DNA from: Silene noctiflora
Taxonomy: Eukaryota > Streptophyta > Magnoliopsida > Caryophyllales > Caryophyllaceae
Reading direction: 5' to 3'
NCBI GenBank assembly: GCA_009801015.1
Contig: VHZZ01000014.1
Span: 246,926-310,925 of the forward strand
Length of the DNA stretch: 64,000 bases
Position numbers and translations under genes: made by a program. The notes under the pieces are model-generated. The model saw only the letters and a list, made by a program, of their open reading frames with translations, had not been told where the DNA came from and ran no database searches. Shown one piece after another: positions 30,970 to 43,555 of this stretch; the first letter of the stretch is position 1; every line of letters starts with the position of its first letter.

Positions 30970-33022
30970 CTGCTATTGGTGAAAAAAAGGCAGTATGTCA
31001 GATATGACCATTACATGAAAATGTATGGTAGCACGCCACCAAGAGACACTGAGCTATACATGCATCACATTAACCACAATCATATCACTAATTCATGCAA
31101 CCTTTCAGGTTATCAGTCAGATAACTAGATAACAAAAAGTTATACTCAATATTCATAAATTCCTATCGGTATCTTATCATAAAGAGTAGACTGCAACATT
31201 CCAGAAATTTGCAGAACTGGCATGGCAACAACTGAAATTAGGTATGACAAGAATGCTTGTAGAACCTATGGTCAAAGCTCTTGTCACACCAAATTTAGTA
31301 AATGGGCAACCCCGAAGCCGAAGAATATTATTCAAAAACTGAAAAGATAACATTTTAATCTTTCTAAATTTAATAGAAGTAAGGAAATGGCTAGTACATA
31401 TCGAGAGATTGAGTAACAAAAGAACATAACCAGGTCCACCAAGTCGGTAACAATGAATTTGAAACACCTTAATGAAAATAAAAAACATTAGAAGAACAAC
31501 ACTTGAAGAAGTCAACGTCATGAGAAAACCCACATTTCTTCCAAACCTTCTTCGAGCCCAAAAATGAAACGAAAACAAAGATTGTTCAGTTATGACTAGC
31601 CATATTTGAGTGTCCAAGATTGTTCCATACCAAAGCCACTACATAAAACTAGGAAATGTGTAACCTTCCCCAGCAAATCATTAACTCATTAAGTAGATCA
31701 ATACCATTCTGCAATAAAAAATATTACCCTAAATCTATCCCACAATCTGTATCGGATTACCCTTGGCCACATACATCAAAATCATGTGAGCGTATGTGCG
31801 TGTACGCGCATTGAGGGAGTCGAAGCACATAGAATTGTCTAAAATGTACACACCGAAACCAAAGACACCCCCTTGATGGTGAACTACTGAACTCGGCAAA
31901 TGCAAATGAACATCATCCCAAACTTCAACGCCGCCTCTACAAAACGAAACGAAAACTAACAAATCACACCACCCTACTTCAGAAATTGTAAATCCACAAA
32001 GACTCTAGAACCAATTTCCTTTTCTTTTTGTCTTTCCTCTCGAAAAATGAAAGCGACATATCGGCCGAGTTATTTTTCTTCCCTCAACATATTACCTCTG
32101 ATAATTCTATCTTATTAAATTATTAAACTCCACTCTAACCCCCTAACTTCTACTAATCCAATCTCTAATAACCCAACTACCCATCAATTAGAATGGACTT
32201 AATCAACCCCAACATAAAACTCCAGAAATCGGAAAATACAAAACTTTATCAAATTAATCACATGTTAATTGTGAATACAATCAAAATCTAGCCAAAACAA
32301 ACCCATTACTTCATAGATGTGACATCTTCAAAATGAAGCACCATTTATTCTACAAAATGGAAGAATTATTCTTTCCTTAATTAGCAAATCAACAAAAATA
32401 TACTAAATCAATCACATAAATATAAACACCTAAAACTCAAGCAAAAATACCATTTCCACATCAAAAAAACAAATCTTTACTACACACAATCAAACAAAAA
32501 TCAAATTAATATAAGGGTTTTAATACAATAATTAAACAAAATTAATACAAAGCACATGAAAATAATTAATTGAATAAAAACCTAAAACTCGAGCTAATAT
32601 ACCATTTCATCCCATCAAAAAAATAAAATCTTTATTACACACAATAGACAAAATCAAATTAATACAATAATTAAACAAAATTAATACTACAAAACACATG
32701 AAAATAAACACAAAAATCAAATCTTTTCTACATCCAATCAAACAAAAATGAAAATAATACAATAATTAAAACATAAAAATAATACCCATTTAGCTTAAAC
32801 TCACATACAAGATAAAATCAATCAAAAACACGATCTGGGTATTGTAATTTTTTGGTTCATCAACTAAAACAAAAAAATACAAATAATAAATACAAATAAA
32901 ACCCAGAAATTTACCATTAATTAATTAATTAAACATATATTAAGCATAAATAAAGTGATTAAAGAGTAAAGTAAAGATCAAATAAGATAAAATTGAAGTG
33001 GATAATGATAAAGTTGACTAAC
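30970..33022 (-). other. TPS 5' UTR intron
   Basis: Likely donor CTTCTG|GTTAGT at 33023/33022 and acceptor AATAGCAG at 30972-30970, giving a 2.05-kb leader intron; leader exon about 33023-33150, CT-rich upstream. No coding sequence inside. Leader introns are common in class II TPS genes (recalled). Confidence 0.55.
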
Positions 33023-33289
33023 CAGAAGTTCAAGAAAATAGTTGAGAAATGTTTAGTAGTGACAATTTAATTTAATTTAGAGAGAGAAAATAAATAGAGA
33101 AAGGGGTGATGAACTTGAAGAAGAAGCAAAACAACCAAAGGAAAAAAAAAATAAAAAAATAGTAGTGAGAGAAAGAGAAATAAATGGGATTTACCATAGT
33201 TAGGTTTTTAACCTTGGTTTTGGATAAGGTTTACTTTTTTTATTTTATTATGCTGTGTACTTGTGTTATATTATTACTCTATTTGATTT

Positions 33290-33486
33290 CACAAATTCTC
33301 ATCGAAGACGGACACTATTCGTCACAAGTTGGAGACGGATAGTACTCCTCTCACAATATGCAAGTGACACTAACCATATTGTGCTCCATTTCTCCACACT
33401 TGCCCTCCCACTTGCCTTATTGTGAGAGGGACAATATCCGTCTTCAGCTTGTGACGGATAATTCCCGTCACAAGCAAGACGCTTTG
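33290..33486. mobile_element. MULE-type MITE, family M2, copy 1
   Basis: Flanks ATTTGATTT (33281-33289) and ATTTGGTTT (33487-33495) are a 9-bp duplication with one mismatch. Ends CACAAATTCTCATCGAAGACGG and CGTCACAAGCAAGACGCTTTG. It lies about 140 bp upstream of the TPS leader. Confidence 0.75.
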
Positions 33487-33659
33487 ATTTGGTTTCTTTT
33501 GTTACTTTACTACCCTTACCTACTTCTTCTAATATTCAACCTCATCTACTCTCTTCAAAGCTTGCTTTTGATTGAGTACGTCAATCAGGGTCGTCTAATA
33601 GCAAGTTCAAACGGTTTATAAAATTAAGGCAGACTCGATTTTTTAAACTTTGAAATTGA

Positions 33660-33847
33660 AAATGTTTTAGTTTAATGGTTAGGAATAAGATATATTGGAC
33701 AATGGGTCACAGGATTGAATCCTCTCACCCATGATATTGTATTGCCCTTGTGGCTCATTTGACCGAAATGAACGTTATATAGTCGGAATTGCTAGCTGTA
33801 GTCGACGTTCGAGTACCATTTATAATAAAAAATAAAAAAAAAAAAAA
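33660..33847 (+). mobile_element. tRNA-derived SINE
   Basis: A-box-like TAGTTTAATGGTTAGGA near 33669 and B-box-like GGATTGAATCC near 33712, followed by a body and an A-rich tail at about 33824-33847. Target duplications were not resolved. Confidence 0.55.
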
Positions 33848-34375
33848 TTTACAGCCTTGACTCTGATGGAGATATAATGATAAAACAAAATGCATAATTA
33901 ATTTCCGGAATCTTGTTTTTCAATGTGCATAAATTATGAAAAATTATTTAAAATTAAGTATATTGTGATTTTCATATGTCATTAAACTGTCGATTTTAAC
34001 TATCTGTAAATTTGTACAGAGCGATTTTCTATAATAAGTATCATTATAATTGGATCATATGTGGAGTACTAGAGAGTTATATTTAGGTAAATACCAATTT
34101 CTTTTATAGGTTGTGTTAGTTTTTTTTCTATTCTGGTTATTTGACAAAAACGAAAGAGAAAACATTTTGTAGTTATTATTAATAAATTACAATTGGATAA
34201 TAATACATACGGAGTATATATGATTGGCCAAATTACTTATGACGAACATTCCCAACATAAACAAAAAAAGTAAATAAACTAATAAGACATCCTAAAAAAA
34301 AATATGTAAACAAATAACCAGAATCGAATCAATGACCAAATACAAAGTAATGTGAGCCATTAATTTAGTGGTGCT
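33848..34375. other. Intergenic, no gene
   Basis: AT-rich sequence without recognisable features. Confidence 0.4.
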
Positions 34376-34384
34376 TTTTAAATT

Positions 34385-34571
34385 CAAAGCGACTCCCTTG
34401 TAACGGATCGGTATTTGTGACGGATAATGTCACTCACAAAACGAATAAAGCAAAAGGTGGGGGCACCCCTCCACTTGCTTTCCTCTCTCCTCTCATGGAT
34501 TTTTTGTCTCACAATTTAGTACCCGTCTTCTCAAAGTGACGGATACCTTCCGTCACAAATGAGAATTGCCC
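34385..34571 (+). mobile_element. MULE-type MITE, family M1, copy 2
   Basis: 187 bp with a perfect 9-bp duplication TTTTAAATT (34376-34384 and 34572-34580). Starts CAAAGCGACTCCCTTG and ends CACAAATGAGAATTGCCC. Confidence 0.88.
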
Positions 34572-34833
34572 TTTTAAATTATCCTCGATGAAAATTAATC
34601 AGTCAAAAAGGCCCATACAAAGAACGAAGGGCCATTTATACCACCATTTTAATTTGTCCAAATATGTTTATAATTAATTATAATTATAATCCTCACAAAA
34701 GGACAATAGGCACTTAGTAAAGTCTACTTTATTACTAATAAAATAAAATTCATTGTAAATCACTCCATAAACAATATTGTTGAAGTCCCACCCGATGTCA
34801 TCAAGCTTCACTAACAAAAGTCACTCAAAATAA

Positions 34834-34875
34834 TACTCGGTCCCGTCAATTGTTGTCCTTTAATTTTGCAGAAAA

Positions 34876-34906
<31 letters not shown>

Positions 34907-35015
34907 GAGGGTCAATTATAAGATAACAAGTGGATTAAATTGAGTATGAAAGATAAAATTTATTTATTAAATGTAATTCTAAAATAAAAAGACAACAATT
35001 GACCGAGACACTCCA
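34834..35015. mobile_element. Stowaway-like MITE with (AAT)n
   Basis: Ends ACTCGGTCCCGTCAATTGTTGTC and GACAACAATTGACCGAG are inverted repeats of about 20 bp. An (AAT)n run at 34876-34904 lies inside. Confidence 0.6.
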
Positions 35016-36224
35016 ATATGACGATAAATAACCAGAACAGTGGAAGTCCCGTTTAAGTCTTGATTGCATATTTTTTTTTCTATAAAAAATAGTATATTTA
35101 ATTTGTTAGTGCCTATAAATAATACTCCCATGTGACAAGATTAATATAAAGTGTTAAAGGAATCTTTGGTTAAACAAACACCATTGGTATATTTTCTTCT
35201 ATCGAAATACATCTGTTTTTAGGATGACAATATCGGTTTTATAATGAAAACCTGATAAACCGATATATTATTTTACTCTTACTTGCGAAGTAAATTATTA
35301 GGCATTTTTCTTTTGTGTTATCTATCGTAATTGACTTGTTTTATGTTTCGATGGTTCTTAATTACTAGGCACATTTTTAATTGGTGGTAATGAAGGTTAT
35401 TGATAGTTTACATTATCTCTGTAATTATTGCAGGTTATGGACTTATGGACAAGGGCACAATATACAAATTAAATAGACAGATAATGTTGTAGATAGCATG
35501 CATCGATCCATAAGTTATTTAGATAAAATTATTGAAAAGATAATCCTAGTTGACTAAAAAAATATGAAAAAAGTACAATCCGAATTAGTGTTTACAATAT
35601 CTTGTCTACGTTCATTATATGGATTCGACCATCAGAAGCAAGACGCTTTATTCGACCATAAATTATCACAAATACACATCAATTGAATTTCACCAATATG
35701 TAAGTTACTTTCACGTTTTAAAATTATCGACACTAAATAGTTCGAGTATAACGAGGCTCTATTCTTTTTTCTTTTTTAAAACGAGCTTAACTGAATTAAT
35801 TAGAGTTTAACTAAACTGAATGAAGCTGAGATGAACTGAATAAAATTGAAATAAAAGTTAATTTTGTGAATAGATGAGTTAAATAAAACTGATTGGAGTT
35901 GATCAGAACTAAACTGAATAAAGCTAAGCAAAACTGAAATAGTTGAAATTAAGTTAGAAGTAAAAAGACCTAAATAGAAAGAGAGTTATATTTATACATA
36001 TTTATAGCTTGTACATCATACATTAAATGAAAGATATAATGTGCATGAGTAAAGATACAAAGATTTATCCATAAATACAAAGAGACTACATAAAAAATAA
36101 GTTTTCTCATAATTAAAATGTACAGAGTATTATCTAAATACATCATCTACACCATACACTACATTCTTCTCTATAGTTTAGGAAAAAAATATTTTTGAAA
36201 TAAATTTATCGAATATACAACGAT
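35016..36224. other. Intergenic, no gene
   Basis: AT-rich; 35770-35960 is a degenerate repeat of short ACTGAA(T)AAA units. Confidence 0.4.
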
Positions 36225-36589
36225 TTTAAATAATCCCCCTTAAGAGAATAAAAATTCTCTTAATTTTCCCCCCTTAAGAGAATAAAAATTCTCTTAATTT
36301 TCCCTCCAAAAAGCATCTAGCTAAATATTTCCCTTACTACTAAGAGAATAAAAATTCTCTTAGTTTTCCCTCCAAAAAGCATCTAGCTAAATAAAGTAAT
36401 AAGTAAATTTTCATTCATTGCATTATTATTATNTTTTCAATGAATATATGCCTATAATTAAACTCTAATCTTTTAATAAAATTCATAATTATGATTTTTT
36501 TCCTTTACTACTAAGAGAATAATAATTCTCTTAGTTTTTCCTCGAAAATGCATCTATTTTCATAAGGACATAATTGATTTTTCTAATAA
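36225..36589 (+). mobile_element. Cluster of Helitron 5' ends beside an assembly gap
   Basis: Four copies of AAGAGAATAAAAATTCTCTTA-type sequence (near 36242, 36274, 36350, 36510), two followed by CCCTCCAAAAAGCATCTAGC. They match the 5' part of the Helitrons at 57733 and 38155. The array runs into the gap, so the 3' ends are missing. N at 36433. Confidence 0.55.
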
Positions 36590-37409
36590 NNNNNNNNNNN
36601 NNNNNNNNNNNNNNNNNNNNNNNNNNNNNNNNNNNNNNNNNNNNNNNNNNNNNNNNNNNNNNNNNNNNNNNNNNNNNNNNNNNNNNNNNNNNNNNNNNNN
36701 NNNNNNNNNNNNNNNNNNNNNNNNNNNNNNNNNNNNNNNNNNNNNNNNNNNNNNNNNNNNNNNNNNNNNNNNNNNNNNNNNNNNNNNNNNNNNNNNNNNN
36801 NNNNNNNNNNNNNNNNNNNNNNNNNNNNNNNNNNNNNNNNNNNNNNNNNNNNNNNNNNNNNNNNNNNNNNNNNNNNNNNNNNNNNNNNNNNNNNNNNNNN
36901 NNNNNNNNNNNNNNNNNNNNNNNNNNNNNNNNNNNNNNNNNNNNNNNNNNNNNNNNNNNNNNNNNNNNNNNNNNNNNNNNNNNNNNNNNNNNNNNNNNNN
37001 NNNNNNNNNNNNNNNNNNNNNNNNNNNNNNNNNNNNNNNNNNNNNNNNNNNNNNNNNNNNNNNNNNNNNNNNNNNNNNNNNNNNNNNNNNNNNNNNNNNN
37101 NNNNNNNNNNNNNNNNNNNNNNNNNNNNNNNNNNNNNNNNNNNNNNNNNNNNNNNNNNNNNNNNNNNNNNNNNNNNNNNNNNNNNNNNNNNNNNNNNNNN
37201 NNNNNNNNNNNNNNNNNNNNNNNNNNNNNNNNNNNNNNNNNNNNNNNNNNNNNNNNNNNNNNNNNNNNNNNNNNNNNNNNNNNNNNNNNNNNNNNNNNNN
37301 NNNNNNNNNNNNNNNNNNNNNNNNNNNNNNNNNNNNNNNNNNNNNNNNNNNNNNNNNNNNNNNNNNNNNNNNNNNNNNNNNNNNNNNNNNNNNNNNNNNN
37401 NNNNNNNNN
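36590..37409. other. Assembly gap (820 N)
   Basis: Run of N, flanked on both sides by Helitron sequence of the same family, which probably caused the gap. Confidence 1.
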
Positions 37410-37930
37410 GTTTTTGAGTACATTTATTTAAAACATTAAACTAAAAAAAAATATAATATTACTCAAAAATTATATTTGAAAATACTAATATGCTCAGAAA
37501 CAATATGTATATGCTCAAAAATTAAAAGGTCTGAGGTACTATCTCAGATGTGTAATCATTTTTCTCCTAATGATTCCAATTTGTAAATTCTCTCAATTTC
37601 TTTTTTTTTGAAGGAAAGTAATGAAACGATTTACAATTTTGTTTTATACGTAATATAGATAAGTCATTTTCAAATAACAGTATCAATAAAAGATTTAGTA
37701 ATTTATAATTTTATATAAATTTTTATATTTTAATTAAAAGATTATACTTTAGAATTTTGTGAAAATAATATATGAAACAAAAATAATAATTTAAATGAAA
37801 TAAATTATAATTATTAATTTCCTTATTTAGTAAATGCACTTAAAATGTCATTAGCTACCATATTTAAGAATATATTTTTTGGAGGGAAAAACTTTGAGAT
37901 CACCTATTTTTTTAGCACATAGAGAATGAT
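37410..37930 (-). mobile_element. Helitron 5' part next to the gap
   Basis: Sequence like the minus-strand Helitron at 38155 (TTAGTAAATGCACTTAAAAT, TTTTTGGAGGGAAAAACTTTG, CACCTATTTTTTTAGCACAT); the 3' hairpin is absent and presumably in the gap. Confidence 0.5.
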
Positions 37931-38000
37931 ATTTTTTAATAACCATTTTTACCCATTAAGATATATATTTAAATCTGTTTTACAACTATATTTTCATAAA

Positions 38001-38644
38001 GAGTTTTTCTAACATGTGCCATAAGGGCACATGATAAGAAGTTAAGTAGAGAAATATTGTTGAGAATATATCATTAATTATGGTAAATATGAGTTTCAAC
38101 TATAATTTATAATGGTATGTTCTCAACAATATTTCTCTAATTAAGTTATTAACACTAGTTTAGGTCCCGTGCAACAAATGCACGGCATATAGTGTCTTTT
38201 ATTTTGAATAAATTTCTTATATAATAGTGGTATCTCTTCCTTAAAAATAAAAATAAAAATACAAAAAAGTGGTATCTCATTAATTGCAATAATGACGATT
38301 TGAAGTTTTGTTTTAGACATATAGTATGGTTTAAGTCATTATTATCAAATAATAGCATCAATAAAAGATCTCAAAATTTATAGTTTTATTTATATTTTAA
38401 TTAAAAATATGATAATTTAAATTTTAGTGAAAATAATATAATTTGATGGTGAATTTAATTTTAATGAAATGAAAACATTTTAGTGAAATAAATCATAATT
38501 ATTAATTTCCTTATTTAGTAAATGTAATTAATTGTAATTAACTTCCTTATTCAAAAAGATGCTTTTTGGAGGGAAAATGTGTGAGAATGTCTATTCTTTT
38601 AGTAGATAGGGATGTGCCCTTAAGCGCACATGTTAGAAAATCCG
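38001..38644. mobile_element. MULE-type MITE interrupted by a Helitron
   Basis: Flanked by a perfect 9-bp duplication TTTCATAAA (37992-38000 and 38645-38653). Ends GAGTTTTTCTAACATGTGC and, inverted, CGGATTTTCTAACATGTGC. Without the Helitron (38155-38612) it is 186 bp. A remnant of the same family is at about 10370. Confidence 0.85.
38155..38612 (-). mobile_element. Non-autonomous Helitron nested in a MITE
   Basis: A|CTAG with hairpin CCGTGCAACAAATGCACGG; the minus-strand 5' end is A|TCCCTATCTACTAAAAGAA. Inserted between A and T of AACATGTGCCC, with no duplication, as Helitrons do. 458 bp. Confidence 0.82.
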
Positions 38645-39028
38645 TTTCATAAAAGATTATACTAACTCTAACAGTAATGGCATAGAGGTAAAATGTGAAT
38701 TAAAATAAGGTTAAAATTGGAAAAAATAAGAAGATCTAGTTTGTGGATTAGTAACATTTTACGTATCTTTTCCTCCCACAAACTATATTTTAATTGTGTT
38801 TCCACGTACACTAGCCTTAAACCAATAATTTATCGACACGTGTAATATAGCAACCCTACATAATTATTGTCGAAGCCCCAAACACAGAAATGTCCAACGG
38901 GTACATCCTAGCTGGCTGTCAACAAATTAGGTTAGTTTTTTAAAGCCGCCGGTTTAACCACACTTTGACACGTACTTTTCTCCACGTGACTAAAAGCTGG
39001 CCTTTATCACTTCACTTCTTACATAAAT

Positions 39029-39227
39029 ATCACAAATTCTCATTAAAGACGGGCACTATCCGTCACAAGTCGAAAATGGATAGTACCCCTTTCATAATAT
39101 GTAAGTAACATTATCGATGGGTGCTCCATTTCTCCCCCACTTGCCCTCTCATTTGCCTTATTTTGAGAGGGGTACTGTCCGTCTTTAGCTTGTGACGGAT
39201 AGTGTCCGTAACATGCAAGACACTTTG
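39029..39227. mobile_element. MULE-type MITE, family M2, copy 2
   Basis: 9-bp duplication TACATAAAT (39020-39028 and 39228-39236). Begins ATCACAAATTCTCATTAAAG and ends GCAAGACACTTTG. A different element beginning CACAAATTCTCATTTTAGACGG follows at once (about 39239-39300). Confidence 0.78.
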
Positions 39228-39360
39228 TACATAAATATCACAAATTCTCATTTTAGACGGTCATTTTCGTCTAAAATATTCCAATAAATATTTCAGACGG
39301 ACATATGGAGTATATGACTATTTAAAAATGGTTACATTTTTAGGTAGAAGTCACTTTTAA

Positions 39361-39548
39361 CAAAGCGTCTCCCTTGTGACGGGTCGGTATTTGTGACGGG
39401 TAATGCCACTCACAAAACGAATAAAGCAAAAGGTGGGGGCACCCCCTCCACTTGCTTTCCTCTCTCCTCTCATGGGTCTTTTGTCTCACAATTTGGTACC
39501 CGTCTTCTCAAAGTGACGGATACCTTCCGTCACAAATGAGAATTGCCC
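39361..39548 (+). mobile_element. MULE-type MITE, family M1, copy 3
   Basis: 188 bp, perfect 9-bp duplication CACTTTTAA (39352-39360 and 39549-39557). Confidence 0.88.
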
Positions 39549-40862
39549 CACTTTTAATCCGTCTGAATGCTTCAAACCAGTGTGGCGTGTAAGACCCCGG
39601 GCTACCACGGGCGTGGGAACCGGGCCTCCGATTTTAGTCTTCCGATTTACAAATTGTATTGATGATATTCAATAGAAATCTCGAATTTTAATATACTGTG
39701 CATTCATAATTAAGGCCTCGTTTTTTGTTTTTCGCACCGGGCCTCCATTTGTTTTAAGACGCCTATGCTTCAGACAAAAATGACATGATGAGACCTATTG
39801 AATAAATATAAACTCTAAAAAATCGCTTTTTAAATAAAGTCGACTCATGCAAATACCAGGTAGTAAAGCCGAGAGAAATGATACTCATGATATGATTTAA
39901 ATGTGGTTAACTTTAAATTTGTTCGTTGATTGTGCATCTCTCTTTATTCCAAAAAAAAAAAAAATGTATATTATAATATATGGGGTATAAAGTAGTTTTT
40001 AAAGTTTTTTTTGAGACTATCTGCTTTATAGAAATTGTTTTAGGCAACTTTAATTGTTTATCGTAATATAACTGAAATGTCAAGTAATTAGTCGAAAATA
40101 AGTTCTTTAAGAGGTCGTTTCACAACAATGTGTATCAGTTTTCTCATGAAAATTGAAATATGATGATACACATTTATATGAGGAAAATGCAATTAGATGA
40201 GATAAATGTTTGAAATATGAAATTATTATTTCGTTAAAAATGAAATAATTTTTAATTTTTTTTTAATTTGAATCCTTAGTACACTCATTTATTTTTGTAA
40301 TCCTTTGAATTAATATGTTTAGATTGGATGATGGACGACACTCCGACCCTTTTTTTTTTAACTTATTTACTCCGTATTATATATTTACTCGGTACATGAA
40401 TACTAAAGCAAATAGAATAGAGTAATATTTAGTATTTTTTTTTTTAAATTTAGAAAAAAATGTAATATCCCTTAAAATAAAAATAAAAATAAAAAATAGT
40501 GTCGGCATGTTTGGTTTAGAATTATCCTATCACTATTCTTGGTTGACTTACTCCAAATATGATGAGCCTTATATTTCCATCCAATATTTGTGTTTATCCA
40601 TACAAATTTCTACCAATTTATTAGTGGAGGTGAAAATTAACCCCACTAAGTAAAATTACTTCATACTCTTGAGTTAGGCGGGATTAGCAGAGATGCTCGT
40701 CTCTATAGAATAATAATTTAAATTTTTAGTAGTTATAACAATTGTATCAAAAAAAAAAATATATGGTTTATTCGATTACATTAGTAATTTGTCCCTAATG
40801 AAATTTCTCGCCTCCCCTTCCGTTGAATTTTGCTTCTCCCACTCTCATATGATTTTAAAATA
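39549..40862. other. Intergenic, no gene
   Basis: AT-rich with a GC-richer patch at 39590-39630 (GACCCCGGGCTACCACGG) of unknown nature. Confidence 0.4.
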
Positions 40863-41283
40863 CGGAAAATGCACGCGGTGTCCTTGAGGTTTGCTTTTTT
40901 TGCCCAAAATATCCAATTTTTTTATCCGGAAAACTTTAAGAGGTCATAACTCGTGTTTACGAGTTCAGAAAGTGATATTTTTTTTTCCAAATTGATCAAC
41001 TTTTCGAGAACTACGACTTGAAAAAAAAAATTGTTGAGTTTGGAATTCGTGGCCAAGAGATATGGTCACTCAAATTTTGTGCAATAACTCCTAGCCACGA
41101 GACCCAAATATGATAATTTTTGTTTTTAAATCGTAGTTTTCGGAAATATGATCGATTTGAAAAAAAAATTATCATATTCTGAAATCATAAACACGAGTTA
41201 TGACCTCTTACAGTTCCCCGAATAAAAAAATTGGGTATTTCAGACAAAATGTCAAACCTCAAGGGCACCACGTGCATTTTCCG
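40863..41283. mobile_element. MULE-type MITE, family M5, copy 1
   Basis: 421 bp with 31-bp inverted ends (CGGAAAATGCACGCGGTGTC... and ...CACGTGCATTTTCCG, two mismatches) and a perfect 9-bp duplication TTTAAAATA (40854-40862 and 41284-41292). Long internal inverted repeats make it foldback-like. Confidence 0.88.
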
Positions 41284-41710
41284 TTTAAAATAATACTCCA
41301 TATTAATCAACTCAATCAACTTTACAAAATAACTCTCACGGAATCTTAACCCGTTAATTTGTAAATTACGCAAATTCTGCATTCTTATATACACACGAGT
41401 GATATATATTTGATTCGTTTTAAACATAAGATGAACAGTGTTATTTTACCGACCCCTATATATTATGGGTTGACTTTTTATATAAGTCTAGTAGTAGCTT
41501 GTTTGAGATTAAAAAGTTTGGTAGAAGTATGGTGTGCACTTGGTGTTGACTTATGGGATGATAATGAGTGATTGTCTAAAACATGCATGATTGTTATCAT
41601 ATTATAATCCAATTTTTTTAGGATCATGTTTTAAAAGTCATAAACTATATTTATAGCCAAACAACTAAAGATTAAGTTATAATAACGTAACATCTAATCT
41701 AATTTTATAT

Positions 41711-41744
41711 AATTAATTAATTAATTAATTAATTAATTAATTAA
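41711..41744. repeat. (TTAA)n microsatellite
   Basis: About eight AATT/TTAA units. Confidence 0.8.
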
Positions 41745-41958
41745 AGTTGAAATAAATAATATTCGGTAGGAATGCATGAAAATGACATGATGTATGCCGA
41801 CATCATGTATTTGACGCATGTATGGTCATGGGTCATTGGTCAAGTAGTGAATAAAAGTGGGTTTATCCATTACCCGCTTTAAACGGGATGCGATGTAGGA
41901 TATGCCATGTGGGACATGCATGGACATGCATCATGGTGAGTATTGGTGATTAGACAAA

Positions 41959-42335
41959 TGTACGTAAGTATAAAAGCCAAGTCATTTGGAGAATTCCTAT
42001 TAGCTCTTAATTTTCGAGAAAAAAATTTGTAAAATTCAGAAGGTGGTCCCCGTCAAAAGAACATGAGTTTGATATTGATTTAATTTCTTTAAAAAATAAC
42101 ATTTACTATCAATACATAGATAGTACATACAAAATAATAAATAACAAAAATTTACAATATGGACTATATATTTTTTGCTTGATACAATCAGTTATATTTT
42201 GCATAGTTGATAAAATCAGTTACTGCATTGAATATTTCATATGGAATAAATATGTCGTGATTATATGCTGTTATGTACTGCATTAAACATTTAATTATTA
42301 CGACATGTGAATTTTTTACACGGGTTTAAAACTAG
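41959..42335 (+). mobile_element. Non-autonomous Helitron
   Basis: Ends with a degenerate hairpin (GTGAATTTTTTACACGGG) then TTTAAAACTAG|T. The 5' end TGTACGTAAGTATAAAAGCC corresponds to TCTACATAATATAAAAG of the related copies, with the first TC changed to TG. Confidence 0.65.
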
Positions 42336-42687
42336 TATTCATATAAAGGGAGGGTTGTGCTCGTAACACTTAAATATTTATACACAAAAACTTCAGAGAG
42401 ATGGTCTCTCAATACCGTTATTCAGAGACGATCTCTCACATAATGGAGCAAAAGACCCACTGAAGTGAGAAACGGTCTCTTACGAGACCTACTTTTATTT
42501 ATAATACTTTATTCGATAGATTGTCTTTAAGTGTAAGAATGATAGTTCTTCCGAAGGAAAAAAAAAATCATAATAAAATTTTCGTAAAATTGTTTTATTA
42601 CTACTTACCAAGCTACCAGTTGACCTTGTTTAAAATCTCTCACAGGTCACAATATACTTTTTTTTTTAACCTCTAGTTTACCTAATA

Positions 42688-43141
42688 CTAGTTTTAAAAC
42701 CGTGCAAAAAATGCACGGGTTGTAATAACTAAATATTCAATACAGTATATAACAATATATAATTTCGACATATTTATTCCATATTAAATGTTCAATGCAG
42801 TCACTGATTTTATCAACCTGCAGAATATTTAAATATTTTTCAATTATTTTTATTTTATGTTTTTTATAATATAGATCTAGATAATAAATGCTTGTATTTA
42901 TTATGTTATATTATCAAGCAAAAAATAGTTCATATTGTAAATTTTTGTATATATTATTTTGTATGTAGTATGTATGTATTGATGGTAATTGTTGTTTAAT
43001 GTTGTTTTAAAGAAATTAAATCAACATGAAACACATGTTCTTTTCGTGGGGGGGCCACCTTCTAAATTTTACAATTTTTGTTCCTCAAAATCAAAAGCCG
43101 ATAAGAATTTTCTAAATGGTTTGGCTTTTATACTATGTAGA
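42688..43141 (-). mobile_element. Non-autonomous Helitron
   Basis: A|CTAG plus hairpin CCGTGCAAAAAATGCACGG at the left; the minus-strand 5' end is A|TCTACATAGTATAAAAGCC. 454 bp, same family as 41959 and 55097. Confidence 0.8.
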
Positions 43142-43180
43142 TGAGAGTTGTGTTAATACGGAGTATACAATAATCTTAAA

Positions 43181-43225
43181 CTAGTTTTATACCCGTGCAA
43201 ATTGCACGGGTATGCTGTTTTGAAT
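43181..43225 (-). mobile_element. Helitron 3' terminus
   Basis: A|CTAG then hairpin ACCCGTGCAAATTGCACGGGT; the 5' end was not identified. Confidence 0.55.
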
Positions 43226-43370
43226 TATGTTGTAAAGAAATAACATTTAAAATAATTTTTATGTTAATTAGTTTTCTTTTTAAATTTAATTATCTTTAGA
43301 AATAAAGTTGTAACATAAAGTGATAAAATCTCTCCATTTTTTGTTGAAACAATTTTAAATTACAAATTGA

Positions 43371-43555
43371 GACCGAGGGATTGAGGGAGTATGTATATAA
43401 AGAGAGTGTTTTCTATAAAACAACTACGGAATAATTGAGACCGTCTTTAATTAGAATAGTTCTACAATAGATAAATAAAAGTAAACAACTACGGAATAAT
43501 CAAGACCGAGGGATTGAGGGAGTATGTATATAAAGAGAGTGTTTTCTATAAAACA
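43371..43555. repeat. Direct repeat of about 52 bp, 133 bp apart
   Basis: GACCGAGGGATTGAGGGAGT...TTTTCTATAAAACA occurs at 43371 and again at 43504. The CAACTACGGAATAAT motif is also doubled. It resembles a duplicated Stowaway end (GAGGGAGTA). Confidence 0.7.

Noticed and set aside
31177-31617. 146-codon minus-strand frame
   Set aside because: Lies in the TPS leader intron, hydrophobic but without a known family; A/T-rich chance frame most likely.
36560-37431. Frames of about 285 codons
   Set aside because: Artefact of the 820-base N run.
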